The notes below the pieces were generated by a model. It was not told the DNA's origin, did not search any database, and was given only the letters and a program-made list of their open reading frames with translations. A stretch of 64,000 nt of DNA. It comes from Buddleja alternifolia. Its lineage: Eukaryota > Streptophyta > Magnoliopsida > Lamiales > Scrophulariaceae. The stretch covers positions 24,324,195-24,388,194 of the forward strand of contig CM033394.1 in assembly GCA_019426215.1 (NCBI GenBank). The letters run 5' to 3'. Below, piece after piece: positions 13,201 through 23,164 of this stretch. The position numbers and the translations under genes are program-made. Each line of letters begins with the position of its first letter. Within the stretch, counting starts at the first letter, position 1.

Positions 13201-14786
13201 TTTGAACCACAGACATATCCTGCTAGTCAAATACACCATCATATTTTTAATAAGCCTCAAGCTGCTTCCCGGTGCAATTTCACTATAAAAATTCTCATAA
13301 ATAATCAAACTTTGATTTTAATCTCAAATTTTACAGAGGCAGACACATCACCCTTAATAACATGTGAAAAAATTTCAGAATTAATTGACTCTGTTAAGAT
13401 GGTGATTCGATCACCAAAACATGGCTGCTTAACATATTTTCCCAGGGCAGTGAGTCTGATTTAATATATTTTTATATATATACTGTAAAAGTTTTAGAGC
13501 TAAATAAAATATATAAGTATGTAAAATCAGCCTAAAATAGAAACATTCGTAAACTCGCCGAACGCACTGGCAGTTTCATTCAAACAATATTAGAAAATTG
13601 AAAACAGCTTAAATCGTTCCCAAATTTTGCAAGACGACCCTATACTTGACATTAGCTCTTCTTAAAATTTAGCATAAGGAAACTCGATAATTTGATGACA
13701 TTAACATAGACCTAAAAGCATGTGCAGAAACTGTAGTTCTGGAATGCATAACGCACAACTTGTATATAAGAATCTAACTACCAAGGCCACAGATCAAAGA
13801 TATCTCATATTAATAGCTCACTATTGGTGTGTGAAATTGTTACCTATCACTGATATTGGTGAAGGAATCAAATTCCAATCCAAAGCTAGCCAAAAACTGT
13901 CCTAGTAGCCGATTTTTACTCTGTGCAGAAGCGTCTCGGTTAGATGGACTTTGTTAGCAACTCCAGATTTCTGGGTAGAAAATAAAAGCACCATGGTGTT
14001 CCTATACCTCTTAAGAAGATATGAAGACCGGTTACACTCAATTTGGATATCATTTGGCCCCTCAAATTGGAGTTATACCAACACTGCGGAATCAGCATTT
14101 TTCGTTAAAGTTGAGGAACATCTCTTTTGAAAGGTTTCTTATTTTGATTTTTCAGAAAAAGGTTACTTCTAAGCTTGAAATGAAGGGGTTTTGGAGGTGA
14201 GATTTATGTAATGAGGTGAGGTGTTGGCAAAAAGAAGGTATCAAGGGGTTGAAGTGTAACTCTGAGATGAAGAGGTGGTGATGAGGTGTGGAGAATTCCT
14301 GTCAATATCCAGCACTATGGCAAGCAGGAGGTGTAATCTTTAATCTGCTTCTTATCATCCAGCAATATCATTTCCTCAAAAGTTATAATTTGGTCTTTGT
14401 ACCTGTTTAGTTTTACAATTTGACCCCAAACGTTGTGAAACGTGCAGTTCAGTCCACTAGACTTTATTATATCCACCTTCCCATTCAGACATAAACGTAT
14501 AATATACTATGTCCACCAAAGATTGGTCTTTTTCCTTTATAATACTTTTCACTTTGATCCTCAAAGTTTTGGAGAATCTCCTATTTGCCCAAATCAAAAA
14601 ACCCTTAACTGAATAATTTAAATGCCGAAGAATATCTACAAGATTGATTAGACCACATCTGTATCATCTATTTCCCTTTAGTCTAGGAAGACAATAGATT
14701 GGAAGAAATCGTGAAATCTAATTAACGAGAATTATATCTCTTCCCTTAGCTTATAGAATTAAGAGACGAAAATATAGGATGTTACA
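10288..14786 (-). repeat. Array unit 5 with complete LTR carrying an internal duplication
   Basis: Leader 10288-11200, then an LTR that reaches its true start at 14786 (minus-strand TGTAACATCC). Near 12664 the LTR sequence jumps back to a point equivalent to about 11874, giving an imperfect internal duplication (about 11874-12664 and 12665-13336). The second copy has lost about 66 bases near 12900 and another block near 13245, and resembles the LTR at 46238-48602 more closely. From about 13340 to 14786 the sequence is collinear with about 47155-48602. Confidence 0.75.
11184..11195 (-). promoter_or_regulatory. Primer-binding site, array unit 5
   Basis: Exact TGGTATCAGAGC on the minus strand, five bases from the LTR edge at 11201. 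Confidence 0.85.
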
Positions 14787-14867
14787 ATCCCCCCCCTCCT
14801 TAAGGGAATTTGGTCCCCAAATCCAAACAATACCCAATCATTGCGATCACATGCTCTTAGTAGCTTA
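14787..14867 (-). promoter_or_regulatory. Polypurine tract and stub of internal region next to LTR
   Basis: On the minus strand the sequence reads AAGGAGGGGGGGGAT directly before the LTR start TGTAACATCC, the usual plus-strand primer arrangement. The remaining bases match about 48626-48690 and then break off where integrase sequence of the opposite orientation begins. Confidence 0.8.
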
Positions 14868-15374
14868 GAGTCGTCAAAAGTGCTATGCCCACACATGACG
14901 CAAGGACTTAGAATTTCAAGTTGGGGACCAAGTTTTTTATTAAAGTATCACCACGAAAAGGTGTTAGGAGGATAGGAAAAGGGTGCAACCTTCAACCTCG
15001 ATATATAGGACCATCCCAGATCTTGAAGCGTATTTGGGTAGTAGCGTATGAAGTCGAACTACCTGACAATATTTACCATATTCATAATGTGGAAAATATT
15101 GGGGTAGTAGCGTAAGAAGTACCATCCTGATCCATCGCATGTGATATCTCATGAGGAATTGCAACTAGAACCCAATTTGTCGTATGAAGAGATACTGATA
15201 CGTATACTGGACTACAAATATCAAGAATTACAATCTCGCAAAATACCCTTAGTCAAGGTATCGTGGAGAAACCACCAGGTTAAAGAAGCAACTTGGGAGC
15301 GAGAAGATGACATGAGAAAAAGATACCTGTATATCTTTGGGACCTCTCAGAATTTGGGGACCAAATTCTCTTAA
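14868..15374 (+). pseudogene. Integrase C-terminus and chromodomain remnant (Ty3/Gypsy chromovirus)
   Basis: Translation shows the tail of a retroviral-type integrase: the SRQKS-like helix region, a GDQVF-type strand, the GPY/F module (KLQPRYIGP-like, near 14984-15012) and, from about 15170, a chromodomain-like segment with the WxxHQVxxATWE pattern (near 15265-15300). In life the region tethers the integration complex to chromatin. The frame is broken near 15090-15116, where a copy of the nearby 'ggtagtagcgta' segment replaces the expected residues, so 14921-15115 and 15141-15374 are separate frames. Everything upstream (gag, RT, catalytic core) is missing: the fragment starts abruptly at 14868 after the oppositely oriented element. 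It is collinear with 43085-43586. Not functional. Confidence 0.85.
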
Positions 15375-15386
15375 GGAAAGGGGAGT
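15373..15386 (+). promoter_or_regulatory. Polypurine tract
   Basis: AAGGAAAGGGGAG-type purine run immediately before LTR start TGTAACACCC at 15387. Confidence 0.8.
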
Positions 15387-15604
15387 TGTAACACCCAATA
15401 TTCTCGGTCCCTCATTTTGTAGAAGCGAAGGTAGACATTATAATTACCGCTAATAAGATTTCGTAATTTATTCGATTTTAGCGATTTGTGTTCGACCAAA
15501 TATATATTACTACTTGCTTAATAACTATTATTATATCTATAGGTGAAATAGGTTAGTAGTATTTACACATCATTGTGGAATAGTTGATACAATACGTCAT
15601 TTAA

Positions 15605-15640
15605 TATATATATATATATATATATAGATAGATAGATAGA
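15605..15640. repeat. (TA)n followed by (GATA)n microsatellite
   Basis: About 11 TA dinucleotides followed by GATA repeats, inside the LTR. Confidence 0.95.
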
Positions 15641-17499
15641 TTCACCAATTGTATATTGCTAATATTTAAAGGTGTCCATACCTACCTACATATATATAGG
15701 CACAAACACATGCACATATATACATACATATATATATATACACACATGCAGCCACATGCTCTAATAGGGGGAGGAAGATTAGGAGGTGGCATGCTAAGCT
15801 AATCACATCTCATCTTGCCAAAAAAACGTGGCCCATGGAGGATTAATCTCCATTTATTTTTTTCACTACCTTTTTGACCATCACCCTCATTTATACACTC
15901 AGAAAACCAGCTGGAGTTCAAAGCTCCTCAATATTCCTCTCACAAAATAGGAAAATTTCAAAAGCTGGAAAAGGGAAAAACGCAGGCTGCGCAGTGTTGG
16001 GAGATCTTCGATTTGTAGGCTCAAACAATATCCAAATTTAGTGTAATTGGTCTTAATTTCTTCCTATGAGATAGAGGAAGAATACGGTTGTTTTGGTTTC
16101 TACACAGAAGTTCATAATTGGTCAAAAAGGTCGTCCAACCGTGACCCTTTTGCACAGAGACAAAATCTGCTGCTGGGGAAATTTTGGCAAGCTATGGATT
16201 GGAAGTGGGTTTCATCTCTCTCAGTGTTAGGTATCAAATCCTCACACCTCTAGTGATATATTAATCATACTTTAGTGATGGGTTATTGACTTGATAGTTA
16301 GATTCTTGCATGCATGATGTGATTGTGAATGTTGGGTTGAAATTATAGTTGCATGTGTGAATAGGTGTAGGATCTGGTTAAATTCTTGTATACCCATGGA
16401 TATATTTTTATTTCAAGCTTCATTGGGTAATTTAATGTCAAATTAATAAGTTTCTAAAAAGTATCTACGACATGCATGTTGGTTTTGACATGAAAATAAG
16501 AAGTATGGAAATTTTAGCTTCTGATTTTGATATTGAAATCGGTATTTCAGAGATCAAACCCAACAATTTGATTATATTAAAATTTCTGTATTATCTTGGT
16601 TATGTTTATAACGTCTCTGGAAAATTTGGTGAGTATTGGAGTTTTTTGGAATTTTCTAAAAATCGTTGAACAAAATAACCAGTCTGTTCGGCGGAATTGA
16701 GAATTGTTTCTGTTTTGAAGATATTTCGTATACCTGGAGATTTTGGTTTACTCTAAAAAGTTTACAGTAGCTGTATACATATGTTATAGAGACGTCATAT
16801 AAATTTTGGAAGTTTTCCGTAAACAGGGGATTTTATAAAAATATTTGAATATAAGTTGTCCGTTCTCAAAAAATCTGTCAGGACGGTCCCGTTTCGTTGA
16901 TTGAATCCCTAATTTCACAAGGAAATTAAATCTGGAAAAATTATGTAGACTTTATCAGCATCCTATCTTATATCCTGAAAAATTTAAGAAAGAAATTCCA
17001 TTCTGAGAATGCGTTAAAAAATTGTTGAAATATATTGCGCACCTATATGGTTGGATAGTATGATATATCTTGTTGTATTTGGTTGGATTATAAAGTATTA
17101 TAAGTTAAGAATATGACGGTGTATTTGGACAGCAGGATAGATTGTGGTTTAGACGAGACACAAGGCGATGACATCGAGTTGTAACTGTGAGGGTTTCTCT
17201 TTTCCTTAAAACTTTTTAATTGCTTTACCTACTTGTGATTTTCTTGTTTCCTTAACAAATGTCTTATCGGTATCTTCTTGATTGGTTCGTGATGATTGTT
17301 GATTCCTAAATATTCTGATCGATTCAATATCTCGTGATTCCCAACGTTATCCTTTTCACGTCGATGGTATAAGTTTTACCTCGAAATATTCTTCGGTCTA
17401 ATCGTTGTCAATTTCCGCAAGTCTTATCGCATGAATATCAAATCAATATCTTTCTTAACATGTTGAAACCATTGTATTCCTTGGTTCCATTCTGTCGGC

Positions 17500-17880
17500 T
17501 AAATGAGCTAAGTGCTATGCGGGACAAAGTGCCACGCGACGGCGGGGGCCACCTCTTGAACCCGTAGGAGCCACCACTAGAATCCTATAATGTCTGGCAT
17601 CCATCAGCGATATGTCCTCTTCTTGATTAAAGCTTTGACTCGTAAAAGGCAGAGTGAAGGGAGCTAAGTGCTATGCGGGACAAAGTGCCACGCGACGGCG
17701 GGGGCCACCTCTTGAACCCGTAGGAGCAACCTCTAGAATCCTGACACCTGGAAGTTTCGCAGACTGAAGGGAGCTAAGTGATATACGAAACAAAGTGCCA
17801 CACAACGGCGGGGGCCACCTCTTGAACCCGTAGGAGCCACCACTAGAATCCTGACACTTTCAATTCTCAAAGGGTGTGAA
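17500..17880 (+). repeat. Three GC-rich LTR subrepeats (~125 bp)
   Basis: Each repeat carries 'gggacaaagtgccacgcgac', 'ggccacctcttgaacccgta' and 'ggagccac'. The same unit recurs two or three times in every LTR of this superfamily in the window (for example 1840-2040, 29685-29830, 36770-37130, 45360-45610, 46275-46470 and 46550-46625). In translation it yields a repeated GSRGGP-containing peptide that is not a protein domain. Confidence 0.85.
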
Positions 17881-18839
17881 GTCTCCCGCTGGTATGGGAC
17901 TGTTGGGAGACGAATCACGATCACATGATATGATTACTAAAGTATATGAGTTATTCATTTTGGTTTTGCTGTATGTATCGTGATTGATATTCATCCTTCT
18001 GATAGTTTATTTTCTCCAATGATTTGCTCGATAAGTGTAATCTTGTTCCTCCCGTAATATTCCGTTGCAGATTCCTTTTAAAGATAAAAGGTAAAGCAAT
18101 CTGTAACCTACCTCATTGAGTCATTCGGACTCACCCCACCCTGTTTTTTCCTTTTAAGATAAGCTTAGTGTGTTAGATACGAAGGGAGAAATGAGGAGTA
18201 AAGGAAGCATTAGTTCATTGCTATTAGAGAAAGTGCTGCTTTGGGATGTATACGTTTTGGCTTGGAGACCTGTAATTGACAGAGTTGTTGTTGAATTATG
18301 TAAGACTGATGAAGGATGTATGGTTGGTTTAGTTGGAATGAAAAATTTTAGTTTCAGCAAATGAAATATTAGTATAGGTCTGACGCTTAGCGCTGACTCG
18401 AGAAAGGACGATATCCTGGATCGAACTGGCATTGTGGTGTGGCGGGCCACCAGGTGCTCGGTGGGCAAATTTTTCATAGATGTTTAACACACAATCAAGT
18501 TATTCCAGAAAATTTATCATAATCAAACTCACAAGTTTAGGCACCTCATTACAACTTTAAACGTAACTTTAGAAACTGTGGCTATGTTTGGTTATGTTTT
18601 GGGATGGTATTTTGGTGAGAATTATTGGTGAAAATTTTTTGGGGACACGTGCAATTTTGATGGGATAATGTTTGGTTATGTTTTGGAAGTTGGTTTTTGA
18701 GTGATTTTTTGGTGAAATAGTGTTTGGTTTTGTTTTCAGAGGGAACATAAATTACTGTAGCTATCAAATCATGTAAGTTTTTGTCGGTTAATAATTAAAA
18801 ATTATAATATAATATTGAGATTGAAATAATTATTATATA

Positions 18840-19190
18840 GATAAATATATATGTATATATGTAAGTAATAGTAGTGTGTGTATATATATATATATATATA
18901 TTAGTGTACATATATATGTGTGTAATAGTAGTAATAGTAGTTTATATAAAATTAAAAGAAAAGTATACACACACACACACACACATATAAATAATAGTTG
19001 ATATATAATTAAAAGAAAAGTATATATATTCGTATATATATGTATCAGCGTGTGTGAGAGTGCGTGTATTAGTGTGCGTGTGTGACTGTGTGTGTGTTTC
19101 TGTGTGTGTAATTGTGTGTTTGTGTGTGTGTGTGTAATTTTGTGTGTGTGTGTAATTGTGTGTGCGTGTAATAGTGTGTGTGTGCGCGTG
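18840..19190. repeat. TA, CA and TG microsatellites
   Basis: Mixed (TA)n, (AC)n and (GT)n tracts inside the inserted element. The cysteine/valine-rich open frame over them is a simple-repeat artefact. Confidence 0.9.
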
Positions 19191-19200
19191 GGAAAGGGGT

Positions 19201-19215
19201 GGGGGGGGGGGGGGG
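19201..19215 (+). repeat. Poly-G run (15 G)
   Basis: An uninterrupted run of G followed by TGGGGGAG, inside the inserted element. It could form quadruplex-like structure; a length error in assembly is also possible. Confidence 0.8.
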
Positions 19216-20129
19216 TGGGGGAGATTGGGGAAGACGAAGACGATGAACAGTCTTCCCCCCTTCTTTTTGTTTTTTTTTTCCTCTTTTTTTATTTAATTTA
19301 TAAAAAAAATATTAATAAGTAATTTATTTTAAAAATTATTAAAATACAATTCTATTCTTAGATAATTAGGTCACTTCTACTACAAGTCAATTACCAAATC
19401 CAAACCAAAACCACGAAATAAGAAACCCTTGCTTCAAGTCACTATTCACGCGGTCAAATCCTTGTTGACCACATGATTGACTCGGTCAAACCTGAGTTGA
19501 TTGTGGTCAAATTGCCTTTGACCGTCCCAAGACCTTTTTTTTTTCCACATAATATACATTAAGAAAACATACACATAAAAATATGGGTATCACACATGCA
19601 TTTCTCGATCCACACACACAATCAAATCACAAATTTAACAATGTGATAAATTATACACAGCCAGTCACACACATAAAAAATAAGTAAAACTTTAAAATAA
19701 TATGTACAAATAACATATATATGTATATAAATATAGATATATATAAATCTAAATACTTTCACTATAACTAATTTGAAAAACAAAATTTGAAAGTTTTACT
19801 TTAGAAAACTCCACAAATTTTAATCTATGTTTTATCAATACTATTTCTCATGATAGAATTACAAACAAACAAACTTTTTTCTATTTTAAAGTTTAATGGT
19901 ACAAGGTCAAAGATATGACAAAACAGGGGCATTAACACCCCTATGCACCACATGGATGCACCTATTTCACATATCTATCAACTTTTAGAGAACGATAGAG
20001 ATGGCCTCACTTGGCCCCGTTTTGTGACTATTAACCCGGGTTTGTCGGCCTAAGACATTTTGTACTTGGGTAAACCCCCCATCATTTATTCAAAAAAAAA
20101 AAAGATATGACAAAACATTACAAAAAACA

Positions 20130-20290
20130 AAAAAGACACGGTCAAAGAGAAGAGAAAGAGTAAGGAGAGAGAAGAGAGAGAGTGAGGAGAGAGAGAGAAA
20201 GAGGAGAGAGAGATAGTGGATATTAAGAGGAGAGAGAAAATTTTTGTATAAAATATAGAGGAGAGAGAATGAGATAGGGGACAAAGTGAG
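20130..20290. repeat. GA-rich polypurine tract
   Basis: AGAGAGAG-type low-complexity purine sequence inside the inserted element. The open frame on its complement is a low-complexity artefact. Confidence 0.85.
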
Positions 20291-20880
20291 AGAAAAAGAA
20301 AAAATAATGATTATGTTTTTTTGGATGAAAAAAGTTGTGTATTTTTTATGAATATTGTGTGAAACAAACATTGTTTGGCGGGAATTTTGGATCAAATATG
20401 ACTTGAAAACATAACCAAACATAGCCTGAAAGTTCCAAACACAGCTGAACATCATGCCATTGAAGTTAACTAAAATACATATATATGATATGATACTATC
20501 AATTCCAGGTCATATACAGCTTGAACTACATTTAATCTACAACATATTCATGCAAAAGCAATGATTAACTACCATATACCTTAAGAGAAAGAAGAAAGGA
20601 TGATCCTTTCCCCTACTGGATTTTTTTTTTCTTCTCCTTCAGCTTTTCATGTATTTGAGATGAGATAGGTGCTAATTTTCAGAGTTTCTTCAGGTGTGGT
20701 GATGAATGAAGTTTTGAAAGGCTGAATTGTAGTAATAAGGAGGTCTTGGTCAAAAGGTAGGAAAAAAGAAATGGAGATTAATCCTCCATGAGCCAAGGTT
20801 TTTAGGCAAGATGAGATGTAATTATCTAAATTTGCCACCTCCTAATCTTACTTTCTCTATTAGAGCATGAATGGTACGTG

Positions 20881-20925
<45 letters not shown>

Positions 20926-20932
20926 TTGTGCC

Positions 20933-20970
<38 letters not shown>
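20881..20970. repeat. (TA)n(TG)n...(TA)n microsatellite
   Basis: Alternating TA and TG tracts in the 5' part of the LTR, corresponding to the tracts near 43880-43970 in the opposite orientation. Confidence 0.9.
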
Positions 20971-20974
<4 letters not shown>

Positions 20975-21270
20975 TAGGCATGATCCCATTTAACTATTAG
21001 TAATCAATTGATGAAGATGAATATATATAGATATATATATATATATACACCTTAGATGATATAATGCATCAACTATTCCACCATGAGGTGTAAATACTAC
21101 TAACCTATTTCACATATAGATTTAATAATAGTTATATAAGCAAGTAGAAAAATATTTTTAGTCGAACGCGAATCACTACAATCAAATAATTTACGAAATC
21201 TAATTAGCGGTGATTGTAATGTTTACCTTCACTTCTACGAAATTAGGAGCCGAGAATATTGGATGTTACA

Positions 21271-21283
21271 ACTCCCCCCTCCT
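21271..21283 (-). promoter_or_regulatory. Polypurine tract
   Basis: The minus strand reads GAGGAGGGGGGAGT immediately before LTR start TGTAACATCC at 21270. Confidence 0.75.
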
Positions 21284-21289
21284 CTCAGA

Positions 21290-21865
21290 ATTTGGCATAC
21301 AGCTGCGCGCACCATATTGATAGAAATACCGAGTGTTGTTCTATTTAGATTCTAACACATGTAAAGGATCATCGTACAAGGATCTTCATAGAGCCCTACA
21401 AGCATCGACGGTCAATGACACTAGAAAAGGGTAGGAGCGTCACTCATAGAATCTAAAAATGGATAGAACTAAGAAGATCTATGTAAACAAGTATGAAGTG
21501 ATCGAGAATCCAAGCCTTGGTCAACACCTTATATAGAAGACTTTCCAAGAAGATTGAAACCAGGAAGGTTCAATTGCGTCGTCAAAGAACCATTTCAACA
21601 ATCAAAGTGTATCGTACGAGTGTTTTAGAAGTACAAATGTTTCAGTGAATTTTTTTCCACTTATCAGGTCTATCGTAAGATTCAATTATAGAAGTATCAC
21701 TTGGACTCAACGCACATCATCTACTGACGCGATTTTTATTTGAGATGAAACATGTCATTCCAATAGGAACCTATTCGTAAAACGAATTAGGTGCAATAAC
21801 TTCGATCAAATAAGAAAGACAAGTCTTAGCTCCTCGAGCAACCACGACTTGGAGATGCTACACGG
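21290..21865 (+). repeat. Internal noncoding segment shared with 39853-40408
   Basis: Closely matches 39853-40408 in the same orientation and 31266-31510 in reverse. It contains 'ccttatatagaagac', a possible TATA box (near 21530). No protein is recognised. It appears to be part of a retrotransposon internal region; here its left end is cut just after the polypurine tract. Confidence 0.7.
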
Positions 21866-21955
21866 GAATGAAGAAATTATCCGACTTCATGGGATACAGG
21901 TTAGCATCATCTCTGACAGAGATCTCAAGTTTACATCTAGACTGTGAAGACGGTT
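21866..21955 (+). pseudogene. Integrase core snippet
   Basis: About 90 bases that translate to the second catalytic-aspartate region of a Ty3/Gypsy integrase (HGxxVSIxSDRD, then KFTSR), matching 42633-42715. A stop (TGA) follows the conserved SR. It ends where minus-strand gag begins. Confidence 0.7.
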
Positions 21956-22562
21956 TCAAGACCTCTTCTTAGTAACTTGAAAGTTTTTGGACTCTGAATC
22001 TAATTTCTCTGAACGAATCGCTACTGCTTTTAGCTTGATATAAGACACTAATTCGGTTTGCGTGATACGATTTCGGATAGTAAATCGGAGTCCGGATTCA
22101 AATCTGGTGCACTTCTTCTTTGCTGTAGCTATCATATGTGGGGCATAATGAGAAAGTTGATTAAACAGCACTTCATACTCAGCAACTGATCTATTCCCCT
22201 GCTGAAGTTCAAGAAATTCCTTTTCTTTCTGATCCTTGTATACTTTTGGCACGTACGTGTCATGAAATTCCCTAAGGAAGTCATTCCATGTCAATATAGG
22301 TGGCTGAGAAGTGCTATCAGGTATAGTCTCCCACCAAGCATATGCATCTCCCTGAAGGAGTGATACTACGTAGTCGAATTTTTCTTCTGGAGTACATTGC
22401 ATCAAATGGAAAACTCTCTCAGTTTGTTTTAACCATGTCTCTGCCTTTGTTGGATCAGTAGTACCCAAAAAATCAACGGCTCCCATTTTTCTTAATTTGT
22501 CATACCTCCGCTCATGTGATTCAGGGTCGTGTACTGGTAAGTGTTGTGGATACACAAAATAT
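21956..22562 (-). pseudogene. Gag fragment (retrotransposon capsid region)
   Basis: The minus-strand frame from 22555 to 21956 gives about 199 residues of the Retrotrans_gag capsid domain: the KxxAVDFxGTTDP-like start, AETWLKQ, the YAWWET motif and EFLELQQG/VAEYE. It assembles the virus-like particle in family members. It is closely similar to the plus-strand gag that starts at 23165, so the two form an inverted pair about 600 bases apart. It lacks the zinc knuckle and ends after the SKNFQ region. It keeps the frame across the T-run that is one base shorter, and frameshifted, in the plus-strand copy. Confidence 0.85.
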
Positions 22563-22922
22563 TCGTTACTTGATTATACTTGCTGAGTTTGCGACTCACC
22601 AAACGTAATGTGTTTTTTTTTTTTAGTGTTGTAGATAGTGTCGATCCGTGAAGTTGTGTACATAAAGCTGAAGCATGGATCAAAGGTCGGCTGACTAGTT
22701 TTCAAGTCCTTCTCCCTCAGCTCATCATTTGCATATCATAAAGGGCTTCTTTTGGCCGCTTGTAAAGGATAATTCCAAGATGTGTATATATTTTCCCTAT
22801 GTTCATGTGTGAAAGTTGTGAATCTAGCAAAGTTTGATGCTTCCGCTTGTATATGATGGTCGAATGGGTAAAATATAAATGTGTGCTATTTTTATTTATG
22901 TGTTTTGTGCAAGGGTGTTACA
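22563..22922 (+). repeat. 5' LTR remnant (3' end only)
   Basis: Ends ...GGGTGTTACA at 22922, followed by a six-base spacer and an exact primer-binding site. Only about 360 bases are left: its left edge abuts the inverted gag copy. The matching 3' end of the downstream LTR (27640) is itself missing, so identity between the two LTRs cannot be measured here. Confidence 0.7.
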
Positions 22923-22928
22923 ATTTAG

Positions 22929-22940
22929 TGGTATCAGAGC
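22929..22940 (+). promoter_or_regulatory. Primer-binding site
   Basis: Exact TGGTATCAGAGC, six bases after the LTR end. Confidence 0.9.
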
Positions 22941-23164
22941 CCGGGTAAGGGTTCTGTAGACAGCAACATGACAGGTGCATCATCATTTTATGTTATATGT
23001 TGGCATAAATAACCACCTGTGTAACATCTTAGGCAAAGCATTGCGAGTCAACAAGCACGTGTAGTATAAATGATGAGCATAGTGTCCATAGAGGGGAAGG
23101 ATCAGCCGACCTAGAGTCTCATTCATCTCATCCACCTCCACCCGTTGGGCCTAGAGCTGCTAAT

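Larger units (their letters stand above)
780..14786 (-). mobile_element. Tandem array of LTR-plus-leader units, coding-free retrotransposon
   Basis: Five consecutive minus-strand copies of a segment made of the 3' half of a long LTR, the initiator-tRNA-Met primer-binding site and a noncoding leader. The LTR edge next to the primer-binding site recurs at 1181, 3676, 6184, 8694 and 11201, a spacing of 2495, 2508, 2510 and 2507 bases. The copies look nearly identical by eye. The last one (rightmost) does not stop at the unit junction but continues to a complete LTR start at 14786, followed by a polypurine tract. No gag or pol sequence lies inside. It is a macrosatellite-like amplification of a non-autonomous LTR element; unequal exchange is the likely mechanism, but that is inference. 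Confidence 0.8.
15387..18466 (+). repeat. 3' LTR, about 3.08 kb, right end clipped
   Basis: Starts TGTAACACCC after a polypurine tract and is homologous over its length to the LTR at 43599-46237. It holds a (TA)n/(GATA)n tract about 220 bases in, a conserved block near 16600-16900 (CTGTTCGGCGG core), and three GC-rich subrepeats of about 125 bases between 17500 and 17880. It stops at 'cggtgggc', four bases short of the expected ...CTACA end, where reverse-oriented LTR sequence begins. Confidence 0.8.
18580..20426. mobile_element. Non-autonomous terminal-inverted-repeat element, PIF/Harbinger-like
   Basis: An 1847-bp insertion interrupting LTR sequence that is continuous at about 44400. The ends are inverted copies of GGCTATGTTTGGTTATG followed by TTTT. 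The three flanking bases are TGT on the left and TGA on the right, consistent with a decayed 3-bp target duplication, as for PIF/Harbinger elements, whose tips often resemble GG...TGTTTGG. Subterminal copies of the TGTTTGGTT motif lie near 18670 and 18720. There is no transposase-like frame; the interior holds TA/TG microsatellites, a G15 run and GA-rich DNA, so it would depend on an enzyme made elsewhere. The superfamily call is an inference from tip sequence and flank length. Confidence 0.65.
18467..21270 (-). repeat. 5' part of a minus-strand LTR, split by an inserted element
   Basis: 18467-18579 and 20427-21270 together match, in reverse, the first ~900 bases of the LTR at 43599 (collinear with about 43599-44500). 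The LTR start TGTAACATCC on the minus strand is at 21270 and a polypurine tract follows at 21271. The inner (3') part of the LTR is missing: it is joined head-on to the plus-strand LTR at 18466/18467. Confidence 0.85.

Noticed and set aside
19092..19322. Cysteine/valine-rich small protein
   Set aside because: Pure GT microsatellite translation.
22563..22922. Complete 5' LTR for the 22.9-27.6 kb element
   Set aside because: Only about 360 bases separate the inverted gag copy from the LTR end, far shorter than the ~1.9 kb of 3' LTR still present.
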